Positions 10,080-19,082 of a stretch of DNA of 64,000 nucleotides are shown piece after piece. Origin of the DNA: Burkholderiales bacterium (lineage in GTDB: Bacteria > Pseudomonadota > Gammaproteobacteria > Burkholderiales > Burkholderiaceae_C). Location of the stretch: assembly GCA_017307865.1 (NCBI GenBank), contig JAFKGE010000026.1, positions 20,227 through 84,226 on the forward strand, written 5' to 3'. The notes under the pieces are model-generated. The model searched no databases. It worked only from the letters and a program-made list of their open reading frames with translations, and was not told where the DNA came from. The translations under genes were made by a program, and so were the position numbers. Each line of letters starts with the position of its first letter. The stretch's first letter is position 1.

Positions 10080-10148
10080 AATCGGCCTCTAGCGTCCGTC
10101 TATCTTGCGTGAGAAGCTATATATAACGTAGTCATCCATAGACACGCG

Positions 10149-11348
10149 ATGCACTCCGCCCTTTCCACGGCTACCCCGGCCAGCACACCGGCGCAAGATT
10201 TGAACCGCGCCCTGCGCGATGCAATGCGGACGGCGCCGCCCACCGATGGCGCTGGCAGCTTTCCGCGCGCCTGGTGGGCGCATCTGGGCCGCTGCGGCAT
10301 GCTAGGGCTGGGGTTTTCGGTGGACGGGCGCCCGCCCGCGGCCGACGCGGTGCAGGTCAGCGCGCTCGCGGGGCAAATCACGCACGCCACAGGCAGCCTG
10401 GGGCTGGGCATGGCCTGGATGATGCAGCAGTTGCTCGGGCGCTACGTGCTCAGCCCGCTCGTGCAGCAAGGCGCATCGGGCGCGCTGCTCACCAAGCTGC
10501 TCAAGTCAATGGCTGCGGGCGAATGCCTGCTCGCGCTGGCCATTTCCGAGCCCGGCGTGGGCGCACAGCCCAAGCACCTGCGCACGCGCGCCGTGCAGCA
10601 ATCCAGCTCAGCGGGTGACGGCGACTGGGTGCTCGACGGGCACAAAGCCTTCGTTAGCAACGGCCCCGCGGCCGACGCGATCATCGTGCTTGCCTTGAGC
10701 GCCGAGCACGAGGGGCGCAAGCGTTTCGATGCTTTCTTGCTCGACGCCCAGACGCCCGGCCTCACGCGCGAGACGAACGCGCGCGTGCAAGGGCTGGCGC
10801 CGCTGGGGCATTGCGACCTGTTGCTGCAAGCCTGCCGCGTGCCCGCGAGCCGGCGCATAGGCGCGCCAGGGCAAGCCTTTGCAAGCATCGCGCGCCCCGT
10901 GCGCGCCGTGGAAGATGCGCTGCTGCTCGGCCCGCTGCTCGGCGCCATGCAATGCGAACTCGAAGCGCTCGCGCGTGCGCTCGGCATGGTGGCATCGGAC
11001 GGTGCCGACGCCGTGCGCGAACTCGGTGCGCTGCAGCTCGAATGGCAGGCGCTGCACGCCGTGCGCGACGCCGTCGCCCGCCAGCTCGAAACGCAGGGCT
11101 ACGACGACGCACTGGCCTTTTCCACCGTAGGCGCGCGCCGCCTGCTCGAGCGCTGGCAGACCGCGTATGAAAGGGCCTGCGAATCGTTGCCGGCCTCATT
11201 GGCCCCTATTCCGAACGGCGCGCAAGGCGGCGCGACATCTCCCTCTCTCGCCCGTGATCTGCGTCTGGTGCTGGGCATCGCGCGCGGCGTCGCGCAATCC
11301 CGTCAACTCCAAACGGGGCAACAGTTGCTCCAGTCACTCCACCCATGA
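10149..11348 (+). CDS. Degenerate acyl-CoA dehydrogenase-like protein, probable non-catalytic paralogue
   Basis: A 399-residue protein with recognisable ACAD features in its first 230 residues: LGRCGMLGLGF, LAISEPGVGAQPKHLRTRA, VLDGHKAFVSNGPAADAI and LAPLGHCDLLLQACRVP. The C-terminal helical domain is strongly diverged and ends in a Gln-rich tail with no YxGTxE-type motif, so the catalytic Glu is absent. Codon use matches its neighbours and there is no internal stop, which suggests a maintained protein rather than decay. Its stop overlaps the MoxR start as ATGA, so the two are translationally coupled. An AT-rich stretch about 25 bases upstream (10117-10127) may hold a promoter. A role as a partner subunit or chaperone client is inference. 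Confidence 0.75.
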   Translation: MHSALSTATPASTPAQDLNRALRDAMRTAPPTDGAGSFPRAWWAHLGRCGMLGLGFSVDGRPPAADAVQVSALAGQITHATGSLGLGMAWMMQQLLGRYVLSPLVQQGASGALLTKLLKSMAAGECLLALAISEPGVGAQPKHLRTRAVQQSSSAGDGDWVLDGHKAFVSNGPAADAIIVLALSAEHEGRKRFDAFLLDAQTPGLTRETNARVQGLAPLGHCDLLLQACRVPASRRIGAPGQAFASIARPVRAVEDALLLGPLLGAMQCELEALARALGMVASDGADAVRELGALQLEWQALHAVRDAVARQLETQGYDDALAFSTVGARRLLERWQTAYERACESLPASLAPIPNGAQGGATSPSLARDLRLVLGIARGVAQSRQLQTGQQLLQSLHP

Positions 11349-12313
11349 AAACCGAGCATTCCGAACACTTCGCATCCATAGACCGCGTGGCCCAGAGCTT
11401 CGCGGCCGTCGATTACATCGCAAGCCCTGCGATCGCCACTTCGGTCTATCTGGGTTTTCACCTCGAAAAGCCCATCCTCATCGAAGGCCCCGCCGGCGTG
11501 GGCAAGACCGAGCTCGCCAAGAGCATGGCCGAGATTCTTGACGTTCCATTGATCCGCATGCAGTGCTACGAAGGGCTCGACGAATCCAAGGCGCTGTACG
11601 AATGGAAATACGGCAAGCAGCTGCTTTACACCCAGCTGCTCAAGGACAAGCTCGGTGAGATGATGCAGGGCGCCCGGGGCCTGGCCGAGTCCATGGACCG
11701 GCTGCACGCGCACGACGACCTGTTTTTCAGCGAGCATTTCCTCGAGCCACGCCCGCTGTACCAGGCGCTGCACCAGGAAAAAGGCTGCGTGCTGCTGATC
11801 GACGAAATCGACAAGTCCGACCCCGAATTCGAGGCCTTTTTGCTCGAAGTGCTGTCGGACTTCCAGGTTTCGGTGCCAGAACTCGGCACCATCAAGGCCA
11901 AGGTCAAGCCCATCGTGTTCCTGACCAGCAACAACACGCGCGAGATGAGCGATGCGCTCAAGCGCCGCTGCCTGCACCTGCACATCAGCTTCCCCGAACC
12001 GGCGCTCGAGCGCCGCATCCTCGAGCGGCGCGTGCCGGGCCTGTCCGACACGCTCAACCGCGAGCTGGTTGCCTTCGTCCAGGCGGTGCGCCAGCTCGAC
12101 CTCAAAAAGCTCCCCTCGGTCAGCGAAACCATAGACTGGGCCAAGACGCTGCTGCTGCTCAACGCCGAGCACCTGAGCCTGGACCTGGTGCGCGACACGC
12201 TCAACGTGTTCCTCAAGTTCGAGCAGGACATCGCCACGGCGAACGAGCAAATGGGCAATCTATTGCAACAAGCCCGCAAGGACGCAGAACTGTCCCATGC
12301 AAGCCACACTTGA
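11345..12313 (+). CDS. MoxR/CoxD-type AAA+ ATPase
   Basis: A 322-residue AAA+ ATPase of the MoxR group. It has Walker A GPAGVGKTE at about residues 48-56, Walker B VLLIDEIDKSD near 150, and sensor 1 FLTSNNTREMSDALKRR near 200. Proteins of this group work with a VWA-domain partner as chaperones that insert metals or cofactors or remodel enzymes; CoxD/CoxE for CO dehydrogenase and CbbQ/CbbO for Rubisco are known examples. The gene overlaps the ACAD-like gene before it by 4 bases and the VWA gene after it by 17. A maturation system inside an acyl-CoA operon is unusual, and its client is unknown. Confidence 0.92.
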   Translation: MKTEHSEHFASIDRVAQSFAAVDYIASPAIATSVYLGFHLEKPILIEGPAGVGKTELAKSMAEILDVPLIRMQCYEGLDESKALYEWKYGKQLLYTQLLKDKLGEMMQGARGLAESMDRLHAHDDLFFSEHFLEPRPLYQALHQEKGCVLLIDEIDKSDPEFEAFLLEVLSDFQVSVPELGTIKAKVKPIVFLTSNNTREMSDALKRRCLHLHISFPEPALERRILERRVPGLSDTLNRELVAFVQAVRQLDLKKLPSVSETIDWAKTLLLLNAEHLSLDLVRDTLNVFLKFEQDIATANEQMGNLLQQARKDAELSHASHT

Positions 12314-13724
12314 AGACTTTTTCAAGGCGCTGCGCGGCAGCGACCTCGAAGTGCACCTGAACGCGCAGGTCGATGCAGCGCGCGCCGTCGAACTCGTCGG
12401 CTGGAGCGACCGCACGTTGCTGAAAAACGCGCTCGGCACCACGCTGGCCAAGACCACGGCAGACCGCGTGCTGTTCGATGAGGCTTTCGACCGCTTCTTT
12501 CGCTTCGATGCGTTCCAAAAACCGATGGGCAGCGCATCCGGCGCCCCCGGCGCAGGCCAGGCCACCTCGCAAGACGCGGATCAAACCAAGCCTGACCAGC
12601 CAAAGGACGCGCAGCCCCAAATGGGCTCTGGCGGCCCCGGCGGCTGCCAGGGCAGCGGCGGGCAGGCGCTGTCGCAACTGCTGCTCTCGGGCGACTCGGC
12701 GGCGCTCGCCAAGCGCATGCAGGAAGCCGCGCGTGAAGTCGGCCTGACCGACATCTGGTTCTTCACGCAAAAGGGCTACTACACGCAAAAAATCCAGCAG
12801 GCCATGGGGCTGGAACTGCTCGACCGCGAAATCACCGATGCCAAGCGCCAGACCATGGCGCCCCAGCGTGCCAAAGAGCTCGAGCTCGCGCGCAAGCGCC
12901 TGTTCAACGAGGTGCGCAACTTCGTCGAGCGCAAGCTCGCGCTCTACGGCACCGCGCCCACGCGCCAGCTGCACGACGATTTTCTGCAGACGCAAAAGCT
13001 CTCGAACATCGAAAAGCGCGACTTCGAGCGCATGCACATCATCGTGCGCAAAATGGCCAAGCGTCTGGCCGAGCGCCACGCGCGGCGCAAAAAGCAGCGC
13101 GTGCGCGGCCAGCTCGACTTCCGCAAGACGCTGCGCAAAAACGCGGCCTACGGCGGCATCCTGTTCGAAACCTTCTGGCGCACCAAGGTGGTCGATAGAC
13201 CGCGCGTGATCGCCATCTGCGACGTGAGCGGCTCGGTACGCCAGTACGCGCGCTTTTTGCTATTGTTTTTATATAGCCTGGACGAGCAGCTGAGCGGCGT
13301 GCGCAGCTATGCGTTCACCAATCACTTGGTGGATGTCAGCGACACCTTCGCGCAGCTGCCGGTCGAGCAGGCCGTGGACAAGGTCATCCAGGCCGTGGGT
13401 GGCTCGGGCACTGACTATGGCCAGACCCTGCTCGACATCGAAGAACAGCTGCTCGACCAGATCGACCGCCGCACCACCATCCTGTTCCTGGGCGACGCGC
13501 GCAACAACCGCGGCGAGGCGCATACCGAGGTCATGCGCCTGCTCTACGAGCGCGCGCGCCGCGTGATCTGGCTCAACCCCGAGCCCACCTCGTTTTGGGG
13601 CCTGGGCGATTCGGAGATGAAGCGCTACGCGCCCTACTGCCACATCGCGCGTGAATGCAACTCGCTCGTGCAGCTCGAAAGCGTGCTCGACGCGCTGCTG
13701 CGCACCCACTCCGCCAGCGCCTGA
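12297..13724 (+). CDS. CoxE-like VWA-domain protein, partner of the MoxR ATPase
   Basis: A 475-residue cytoplasmic protein. The central region (about residues 75-120) is rich in Gly, Gln, Pro and Ala and looks like a flexible linker. A basic helical region (about 240-280) follows, then a C-terminal von Willebrand A domain with an intact MIDAS: DVSGS at residues 308-312, the Thr of GGSGTDYGQTL, and Asp in FLGDARNN. A metal-binding VWA domain next to a MoxR ATPase is the standard chaperone pair. The 17-base overlap with the ATPase gene supports co-translation. I could not identify the target protein. Confidence 0.9.
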   Translation: MQATLEDFFKALRGSDLEVHLNAQVDAARAVELVGWSDRTLLKNALGTTLAKTTADRVLFDEAFDRFFRFDAFQKPMGSASGAPGAGQATSQDADQTKPDQPKDAQPQMGSGGPGGCQGSGGQALSQLLLSGDSAALAKRMQEAAREVGLTDIWFFTQKGYYTQKIQQAMGLELLDREITDAKRQTMAPQRAKELELARKRLFNEVRNFVERKLALYGTAPTRQLHDDFLQTQKLSNIEKRDFERMHIIVRKMAKRLAERHARRKKQRVRGQLDFRKTLRKNAAYGGILFETFWRTKVVDRPRVIAICDVSGSVRQYARFLLLFLYSLDEQLSGVRSYAFTNHLVDVSDTFAQLPVEQAVDKVIQAVGGSGTDYGQTLLDIEEQLLDQIDRRTTILFLGDARNNRGEAHTEVMRLLYERARRVIWLNPEPTSFWGLGDSEMKRYAPYCHIARECNSLVQLESVLDALLRTHSASA

Positions 13725-13763
13725 ACCCGTCACGCCCTCGTGTTTTCACCAAAGGAGAATCTC

Positions 13764-14270
13764 TTGAGTACCCCCGCCTCCGCGCAAGACCGCATCGCCG
13801 CCTGGAAACGCAAGTGGAACGAAAGCACGTTCCTCAAAGCCCAAGGCCTCGAAGTCGAAGAGACCGGCGTGGGCCGCGTCACCGTGCGCCTGCCCCAAGT
13901 GCAGCCGGCCCAGCTCGGTGGCGGCGGCACCGACCACGAGCTCAACAGCGGGGTGCTCAACGGCGGCGTCATCTCCTACATGTTCGACGGCGCACTCGGC
14001 TGGGCCATCATGTCCGCGCTCATGGACTTGCCCGAGGCGCAAGAAATCAACCCCTCCGACCTGCGCCAGTTCACCATCAACCTCGACATCACCTTCCTCG
14101 ACGCCGCCACAGGCTCGCGCTTCGAGGCACACGGCCGCATCGTGCGCGTGAGCAAATCCACCGCCTTTGCCGAAGGCGACTTCGTCGATGCCAGCGGCAA
14201 GGTCTGCGCCACCGCCAAAGGCATCTGGCGCATCTTCTGGCCGCGCAACAAGATTGCCGCGGCCAGTTGA
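13764..14270 (+). CDS. PaaI-type hotdog thioesterase
   Basis: A 168-residue hotdog-fold protein, probably hydrolysing an acyl-CoA thioester. The segment LNGGVISYMFDGALGWAI matches the HGGxxxxxxD motif of PaaI-type thioesterases, with Asn replacing the His and the Asp retained. The start is taken as TTG at 13764, because AAAGGAG lies six bases upstream; a GTG at 13740 precedes that site and is less likely. It sits between the VWA gene and the AtuA-like gene. It may rescue CoA from dead-end intermediates. Confidence 0.8.
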   Translation: MSTPASAQDRIAAWKRKWNESTFLKAQGLEVEETGVGRVTVRLPQVQPAQLGGGGTDHELNSGVLNGGVISYMFDGALGWAIMSALMDLPEAQEINPSDLRQFTINLDITFLDAATGSRFEAHGRIVRVSKSTAFAEGDFVDASGKVCATAKGIWRIFWPRNKIAAAS

Positions 14271-14327
14271 TACCAAACGGCCGCCAGCCACTCCCCCACC
14301 ATTTCACCCAACCCACCGGAGACAAGC

Positions 14328-16109
14328 ATGAGCAAAACCACCCTGCGCATAGGCAGCGCCTCGGGCTTCTGGGGCGACACGGAGTTTTCCGCGGCCCAGC
14401 TCATCGAGCGCGGCAACATCGACGTGCTGGTGTTCGACTACCTGGCCGAAATCACCATGTCGCTGCTCAGCCGCGTCAAGGCCAAAGACCCGGCGCAAGG
14501 CTACGCGCCCGACTTCATCAGCACCATGCGCCCACTTTTGAAAGTCATCAAGGCGCGCGGCATCAAGGTGATCGCGAATGCCGGTGGCGTGAATCCCTCG
14601 GCTTGCCGCGCGGCGCTCGTCGCGGCGGCGCAAGCCGAAGGCGTGGACCTGAAGATCGCCGCGGTGCTCGGCGACGACCTCATGCCGCAGGTCGAGGCGC
14701 TGCGCGCCGCACAGACCAAGGAAATGTTCTCGGGCGCACCCTTCCCGCAAAAGGTCATGAGCGCAAACGCCTACCTCGGCGCCTTCCCGATCGCTGCGGC
14801 GCTCTCCGCGGGCGCCGACATCGTGGTCACGGGCCGCTGCGTGGACAGCGCGGTCACGCTCGGGCCGCTAATCCACGCCTTCGGCTGGAGCGCTACCGAC
14901 TATGACCGCCTCGCGCAAGGCAGCCTCGCGGGCCACCTGATCGAATGCGGCACGCAGACCACAGGCGGCAACTACACCGACTGGGAATCCGTGCCCGGCT
15001 GGGACGACATGGGCTTTCCGATCGCCGAATGCCGCGCTGACGGCAGCTTCGTCGTGACCAAGCCCGAAGGCACGGGCGGGCTCGTGTGCCCGTCCACCGT
15101 GGGCGAGCAGATGCTCTACGAAATCGGCGACCCGCGCGCCTACATCCTGCCCGACGTGGTGTGTGACTTCACGGGCGTCACGCTCACGCAGGTCGGCCCC
15201 GACCAGGTCGAAGTCAAGGGCGCGCGCGGCCGTGCCCCCACTGACCAGGCCAAGGTCAGCGTCACCTACGCCGACGGCTTTCGCGCCATGAGCCTGTTCA
15301 TGATCGGCGGCATAGATGCGGGTCCCAAGGCACACCGCGTGGGCGCCGCCATGCTCGCGCGCCTGCGCCGCTATTTCGCGCAGCGCGGCTGGCCCGACTT
15401 CAGCGAAACCAGCGTCGAAGCCATAGGCGCCGAAGACACCTACGGCCCACATGCGCGCGCGTCCTCGCGTGAAGTCATGCTCAAAGTGGGCGTGCGCCAC
15501 CCCATGAAGGACGCACTGGAGCTGTTTTCGCGTGAAGTCGCGCCACTCGCGCTGATGTCGGCCCCGGCGATCACGGGCTTCACCGGCGGACGCCCCAAGG
15601 TGCAGCCCGTCGTGCGCCTGTTCTCGTGCCTGGTGCCCAAGGCGCAGGTGGTGACCAGCATAGACATGGGCGAACAGACCGTGCCTGCGCCCCAGTGGAG
15701 CGGCCAGCCGTTCAACCCCGCGAGCCTGCCCACCGTCACGGGCCCGCTGCCCGCCGCCAACGCCTTTGCGCGCGGCATGCGCACCGTGCCGCTCGTCAAA
15801 CTCGCGTGGGGGCGCAGCGGCGACAAGGGCGACGCGGCCAACATCGGCATCATCGCGCGCCGCGCTGAATTCCTGCCCTTCATCCGCGCCGCGCTGACCG
15901 AGCAGGCCGTGGCCGGCTGGTTTGCGCACCTCGTCAAAGGCAAGGTCGAACGCTTCGACCTGCCGGGCACGCATGCGCTGAACTTCCTTTTGCAAGAAGC
16001 CCTTGGTGGCGGTGGCATCGCCTCCATCCGCATGGACCCGCAAGCCAAGGCCTACGCGCAGATGCTGCTCGACTTCCCCGTGCCCATCCCTGCCGAAATG
16101 GCGATCTGA
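14328..16109 (+). CDS. AtuA-family (DUF1446) acyclic terpene utilization protein
   Basis: A 593-residue two-domain protein. The long N-terminal domain (about residues 1-445) opens with LRIGSASGFWGD and contains the conserved DIVVTGRCVDSAVTLGPL. A C-terminal domain from about residue 487 begins VPLVKLAWGRSGDKGDAANIG. This full two-domain architecture defines the AtuA family. In pseudomonads AtuA is required for citronellol/geraniol catabolism and is linked to the geranyl-CoA carboxylase steps, but its reaction is not well established. Here it shares an operon with carboxylase 1, which supports a role in processing a carboxylated branched acyl-CoA. The start is preceded by CCGGAGAC. Confidence 0.85.
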   Translation: MSKTTLRIGSASGFWGDTEFSAAQLIERGNIDVLVFDYLAEITMSLLSRVKAKDPAQGYAPDFISTMRPLLKVIKARGIKVIANAGGVNPSACRAALVAAAQAEGVDLKIAAVLGDDLMPQVEALRAAQTKEMFSGAPFPQKVMSANAYLGAFPIAAALSAGADIVVTGRCVDSAVTLGPLIHAFGWSATDYDRLAQGSLAGHLIECGTQTTGGNYTDWESVPGWDDMGFPIAECRADGSFVVTKPEGTGGLVCPSTVGEQMLYEIGDPRAYILPDVVCDFTGVTLTQVGPDQVEVKGARGRAPTDQAKVSVTYADGFRAMSLFMIGGIDAGPKAHRVGAAMLARLRRYFAQRGWPDFSETSVEAIGAEDTYGPHARASSREVMLKVGVRHPMKDALELFSREVAPLALMSAPAITGFTGGRPKVQPVVRLFSCLVPKAQVVTSIDMGEQTVPAPQWSGQPFNPASLPTVTGPLPAANAFARGMRTVPLVKLAWGRSGDKGDAANIGIIARRAEFLPFIRAALTEQAVAGWFAHLVKGKVERFDLPGTHALNFLLQEALGGGGIASIRMDPQAKAYAQMLLDFPVPIPAEMAI

Positions 16110-16161
16110 TGGCCGCGCCTTTCCCTTCCACCCCCACCACACGACCCCAAGGAGATAGACC

Positions 16162-17349
16162 ATGAACGCCCCCACCACCCGCAGCACCGCCATGGAGGCC
16201 CTGCAAGCGCGCATCCGCGACATCCAGGAGGCCACACGCGGCGTGACCGCGCAGTACGACCGCGCCTACATCCTGCAGTGCATCAAGGAAGACCGCTTCC
16301 CCGACGAACTCTGGACCAAGCTCGGCGAGTTCGGCCTGCTGGGCCTCTCGATCCCCGAGGAATACGGCGGCTCTGGCGGCGGCGTACTCGAAATCACCGC
16401 GCTCAACGAAGCCCTGGCCCTGGCCGGCGTGCCCACGCTGTTCCTCGTCGTCACGGGGCTGGGCCGCGTGCCCATCGTGCGCAACGGCACGCCCGAGCAG
16501 ATCAAGAAATACGTCACCCCGACCTGCACCGGCGAAAAGAAGATGTGCTTCGCCATCACCGAGCCCAACGCCGGCACCAACAGCTTCGCGATGACCACGC
16601 TCGCCCAACCGAACGGCAAGGGCGGCTGGACGCTCAACGGGCAAAAGGTGTTCATCTCCGGCGCGCGCGATGCCGACTACATGCTCGTCGTGGCGCGCAC
16701 CACCCGCGCCGCCGAAGTCAAGAACCGCACCGAAGGCATGTCGCTGTTCGTGCTCGACATGAAAACGCCCGGCATCAAGCTGCAGCAGCTCAACATCCAG
16801 GTAGAGACTGCTGAGCGCCAGTACATGGTGTTCTTCGACAACGTCGAACTGCCCACCGACGCCCTGATTGGCGAGGCCGGCAAAGGTGCTAAGCTGATGT
16901 TCGAGGGCCTGAACTCCGAGCGCCTCCTGGCCGCTGGCGCCGCGATCGGTCTGGGCGACTATGCGCTGGCCAAGGCTGTAGCCTATGCAAAGGATCGCAA
17001 GCCCTTTGGCAAACCGATCGGCTCATACCAGGCGCTGCAGCACCGCATGGCGCAGGCCAAGGCCCAGATCGAGGCGGCACGCCTGATGACCTACAACGCC
17101 GCCGAGCGCTTCGACAATGGCGAAGATGCAGGCGCACACGCCAACATGGCCAAGCTGCTGGGTTCGCAGGCAGCCGTGGCCGCCGTCGAGGCTGCGCTGC
17201 AAACCCACGGGGGTTACGGTTTTGACCGTGACTACGACATCGTGACGCTTTGGCCGATGGTGCGCCTGCTGGAAATCGCGCCGATCAACAATGAAATGCT
17301 GCTCAACTACATCGGCGAGCACGTGCTGGGTTTGCCGAAGTCGTATTGA
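16162..17349 (+). CDS. Acyl-CoA dehydrogenase
   Basis: A 395-residue ACAD with PEEYGGSGGG near residue 70, FAITEPNAGTNSFAMT near 135, and a C terminus reading IAPINNEMLLNYIGEHVLGLPKSY in two blocks. The Glu of PINNEM is the expected catalytic base. It shares the GLPKSY-type ending with the ACADs at 45931 and 53838, so these form a subfamily within the window. A strong AAGGAGAT precedes the start. It is the last gene of the left plus-strand operon. Confidence 0.92.
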   Translation: MNAPTTRSTAMEALQARIRDIQEATRGVTAQYDRAYILQCIKEDRFPDELWTKLGEFGLLGLSIPEEYGGSGGGVLEITALNEALALAGVPTLFLVVTGLGRVPIVRNGTPEQIKKYVTPTCTGEKKMCFAITEPNAGTNSFAMTTLAQPNGKGGWTLNGQKVFISGARDADYMLVVARTTRAAEVKNRTEGMSLFVLDMKTPGIKLQQLNIQVETAERQYMVFFDNVELPTDALIGEAGKGAKLMFEGLNSERLLAAGAAIGLGDYALAKAVAYAKDRKPFGKPIGSYQALQHRMAQAKAQIEAARLMTYNAAERFDNGEDAGAHANMAKLLGSQAAVAAVEAALQTHGGYGFDRDYDIVTLWPMVRLLEIAPINNEMLLNYIGEHVLGLPKSY

Positions 17350-17472
17350 ACCTGGAACCGCAGTTGACCCAGTCGCAGTGGACCCAGTGACCGCCATTCC
17401 CGGCTTCAGGCACCCGAACCGGAGATGGCGACACAGCTGCTGTTGTCATGTGCAGCCACTTTCCTTCTTAAC

Positions 17473-18123
17473 ATGTGCACCACTCGCAGCCGCCCCACTT
17501 CCGCAGCGGCCAAACGGCCGCGAGGCCGTCCGCCCAAGACTCCAGATCAGCGCGACGAAGGCAATCGGCGGCAAGACATTATCCAGGCCGCGGCGAACTT
17601 GTTTCGACGTCACGGCTTCAACGGTACGAGCACACGTCGCATCGCCTCTGCGGTCGGCATGCATTCCGGGTCGATCTTTTGCCACTTCAAGAGCAAAGAT
17701 GCGCTGTTGTACGAGGTTTTGCAGATAGGCATGCGCAGCGCCCTGGCACGCCAGAGGATGGTACTCCTTGAAAAACGAGACGCAGAGACGACATTGCGGC
17801 GTTTGATCCGTTCGCACTTGGAATCGTTACTGGAATCGAACAGCGGCCTCCTATGGGAAGTGCCCTATGACTCGCGTGCGCTCAACGCGCGGCAGCGCCA
17901 CCTCATCGAAGAGCTGAAATGCCACTACGAGGCAGCATGGATGCCTGTACTCCATGAACTCGCATCAACCGGCTGCCTGCGAGCCGATCTGACCTTGGCG
18001 CGCCATTTCATCTTCGGCGCACTGAACTGGTCGGTCGACTGGTTCGACGCAAAGGAGGGGGCTTCGCTGGATGATCTGGCCGACGCGATGGTGGCACTGG
18101 TCATCCACAAAACATCGCGGTAG
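17473..18123 (+). CDS. TetR-family transcriptional regulator
   Basis: A 216-residue regulator. After a basic, Arg/Pro-rich leader (KRPRGRPPK) comes the TetR helix-turn-helix at about residues 40-75 (TRRIASAVGMHSGSIFCHF), then an all-helical ligand domain containing FGALNWSVDWF. That ligand-domain stretch resembles the regulator at the left edge, so both may sense related acyl-CoAs. The ATG at 17473 is preferred because it starts closest to the DNA-binding domain; an in-frame ATG at 17425 would add 16 hydrophobic residues. It lies 123 bases after the ACAD and upstream of a crotonase and PrpD gene, its likely targets. Confidence 0.88.
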   Translation: MCTTRSRPTSAAAKRPRGRPPKTPDQRDEGNRRQDIIQAAANLFRRHGFNGTSTRRIASAVGMHSGSIFCHFKSKDALLYEVLQIGMRSALARQRMVLLEKRDAETTLRRLIRSHLESLLESNSGLLWEVPYDSRALNARQRHLIEELKCHYEAAWMPVLHELASTGCLRADLTLARHFIFGALNWSVDWFDAKEGASLDDLADAMVALVIHKTSR

Positions 18124-18253
18124 CCGATGGCAGCTGATTAAACTGACGCTGTACGCTTTTTACTATCCCAGGGCGTTATTTTGCGCGAACTGGAAAAATC
18201 AAGGTCGAGGACTGGAGACGACTACGTGTCACCGCCGAAAATGACCCGAATTC

Positions 18254-18278
18254 GCCGCTTGCGGCATGACGAAGCGGC
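18254..18278. repeat. Inverted repeat upstream of the crotonase gene
   Basis: Seven-base arms GCCGCTT and AAGCGGC flank an 11-base loop in the 196-base gap between the TetR gene and the crotonase. No T-run follows, so it is not a typical intrinsic terminator. It could be an operator or a 5' UTR hairpin. The rest of the gap shows nothing I can assign. Confidence 0.3.
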
Positions 18279-18319
18279 TCAGAACCGCGCCACAATTTAA
18301 CAAGAAGGAGACAGACCCC

Positions 18320-19081
18320 ATGAACAACGAACTGCTTTACGAAGTGAGCGACGGCATCGCCATCATCACCATCAATCGCCCAGAGCGCCGCAATGCCCTG
18401 AGCCGGGCCGTGCGCGAAGGCTTTTTCGAAGTCTGGCGCCGCTTCGAAGCTGACGCCGATGCCCAGGTGGCCATCCTCACCGGTGCGGGCGAGAACTTCT
18501 GCGCCGGCATGGATCTGGTCGAAGCGGCCGATACCCAGCTGCGCATTCCGCCGCCCGGCTTCATGGCCGTACTGGGCGATACCGTCGAGGTCACCAAGCC
18601 CGTCATCGCAGCGGTGCAGGGTTATGCCTATGCTGGCGGCTGGCTGCTGGCGCAGATGTGCGACCTGTGTGTAGCCGACGAGACGGCCAAGTTCGCCATC
18701 ACTGAGGCCAAGGTCGGACGCGGGATGCCGTGGGCGGCGCCTGTCATCCACATGCTGCCGCAGCGCATTCTGATGGAAGTCGCGATGACCGGCGACCCTC
18801 TGACGGCGCAGCGCGCCTACGAACTCGGTTACATCAACCGCCTGATGCCCAAGGGCCAGGCTCTGCAAGGCGCCAAAGAGCTGGCCGCCAAGCTCATGGC
18901 CAACGCGCCACTGACGGTGCGCGCGGCCAAGGAAATGGTCCGCATGTCCACCGAAATGGGCCGAACCGCCGCACTACGGGCCTCCAATCGCGCGTTTGAC
19001 GCCGTCTATCTCAGCGAAGACGCGCTTGAGGGGCCGCGTTCGTTCCGCGAAAAGCGCAAGCCCCAGTGGAAGGGCCGTTGA
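18320..19081 (+). CDS. Enoyl-CoA hydratase/isomerase family protein
   Basis: A 253-residue crotonase-fold protein. It has the oxyanion-hole segments ENFCAGMDL near residue 65 and GYAYAGGW near 105, and FAITEAKVGRGMPWAAP where hydratases carry their first catalytic Glu region. The second glutamate position is not clearly conserved, so hydratase, isomerase or hydrolase activity are all possible. The start at 18320 follows AAGGAG by nine bases; an upstream 18-codon extension is rejected. The stop is one base before the MmgE/PrpD gene, so the two are an operon. Confidence 0.85.
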   Translation: MNNELLYEVSDGIAIITINRPERRNALSRAVREGFFEVWRRFEADADAQVAILTGAGENFCAGMDLVEAADTQLRIPPPGFMAVLGDTVEVTKPVIAAVQGYAYAGGWLLAQMCDLCVADETAKFAITEAKVGRGMPWAAPVIHMLPQRILMEVAMTGDPLTAQRAYELGYINRLMPKGQALQGAKELAAKLMANAPLTVRAAKEMVRMSTEMGRTAALRASNRAFDAVYLSEDALEGPRSFREKRKPQWKGR

Positions 19082-19082
19082 G

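Noticed and set aside
10117..10127. AT-rich stretch as a firm promoter for the 10149 gene
   Set aside because: A TATAAC-like box is present, but no -35 box at usable spacing, so it is mentioned only in the gene entry.
18254..18278. Inverted repeat as a terminator of the TetR gene
   Set aside because: No T-run follows the stem; it is listed only as an inverted repeat.
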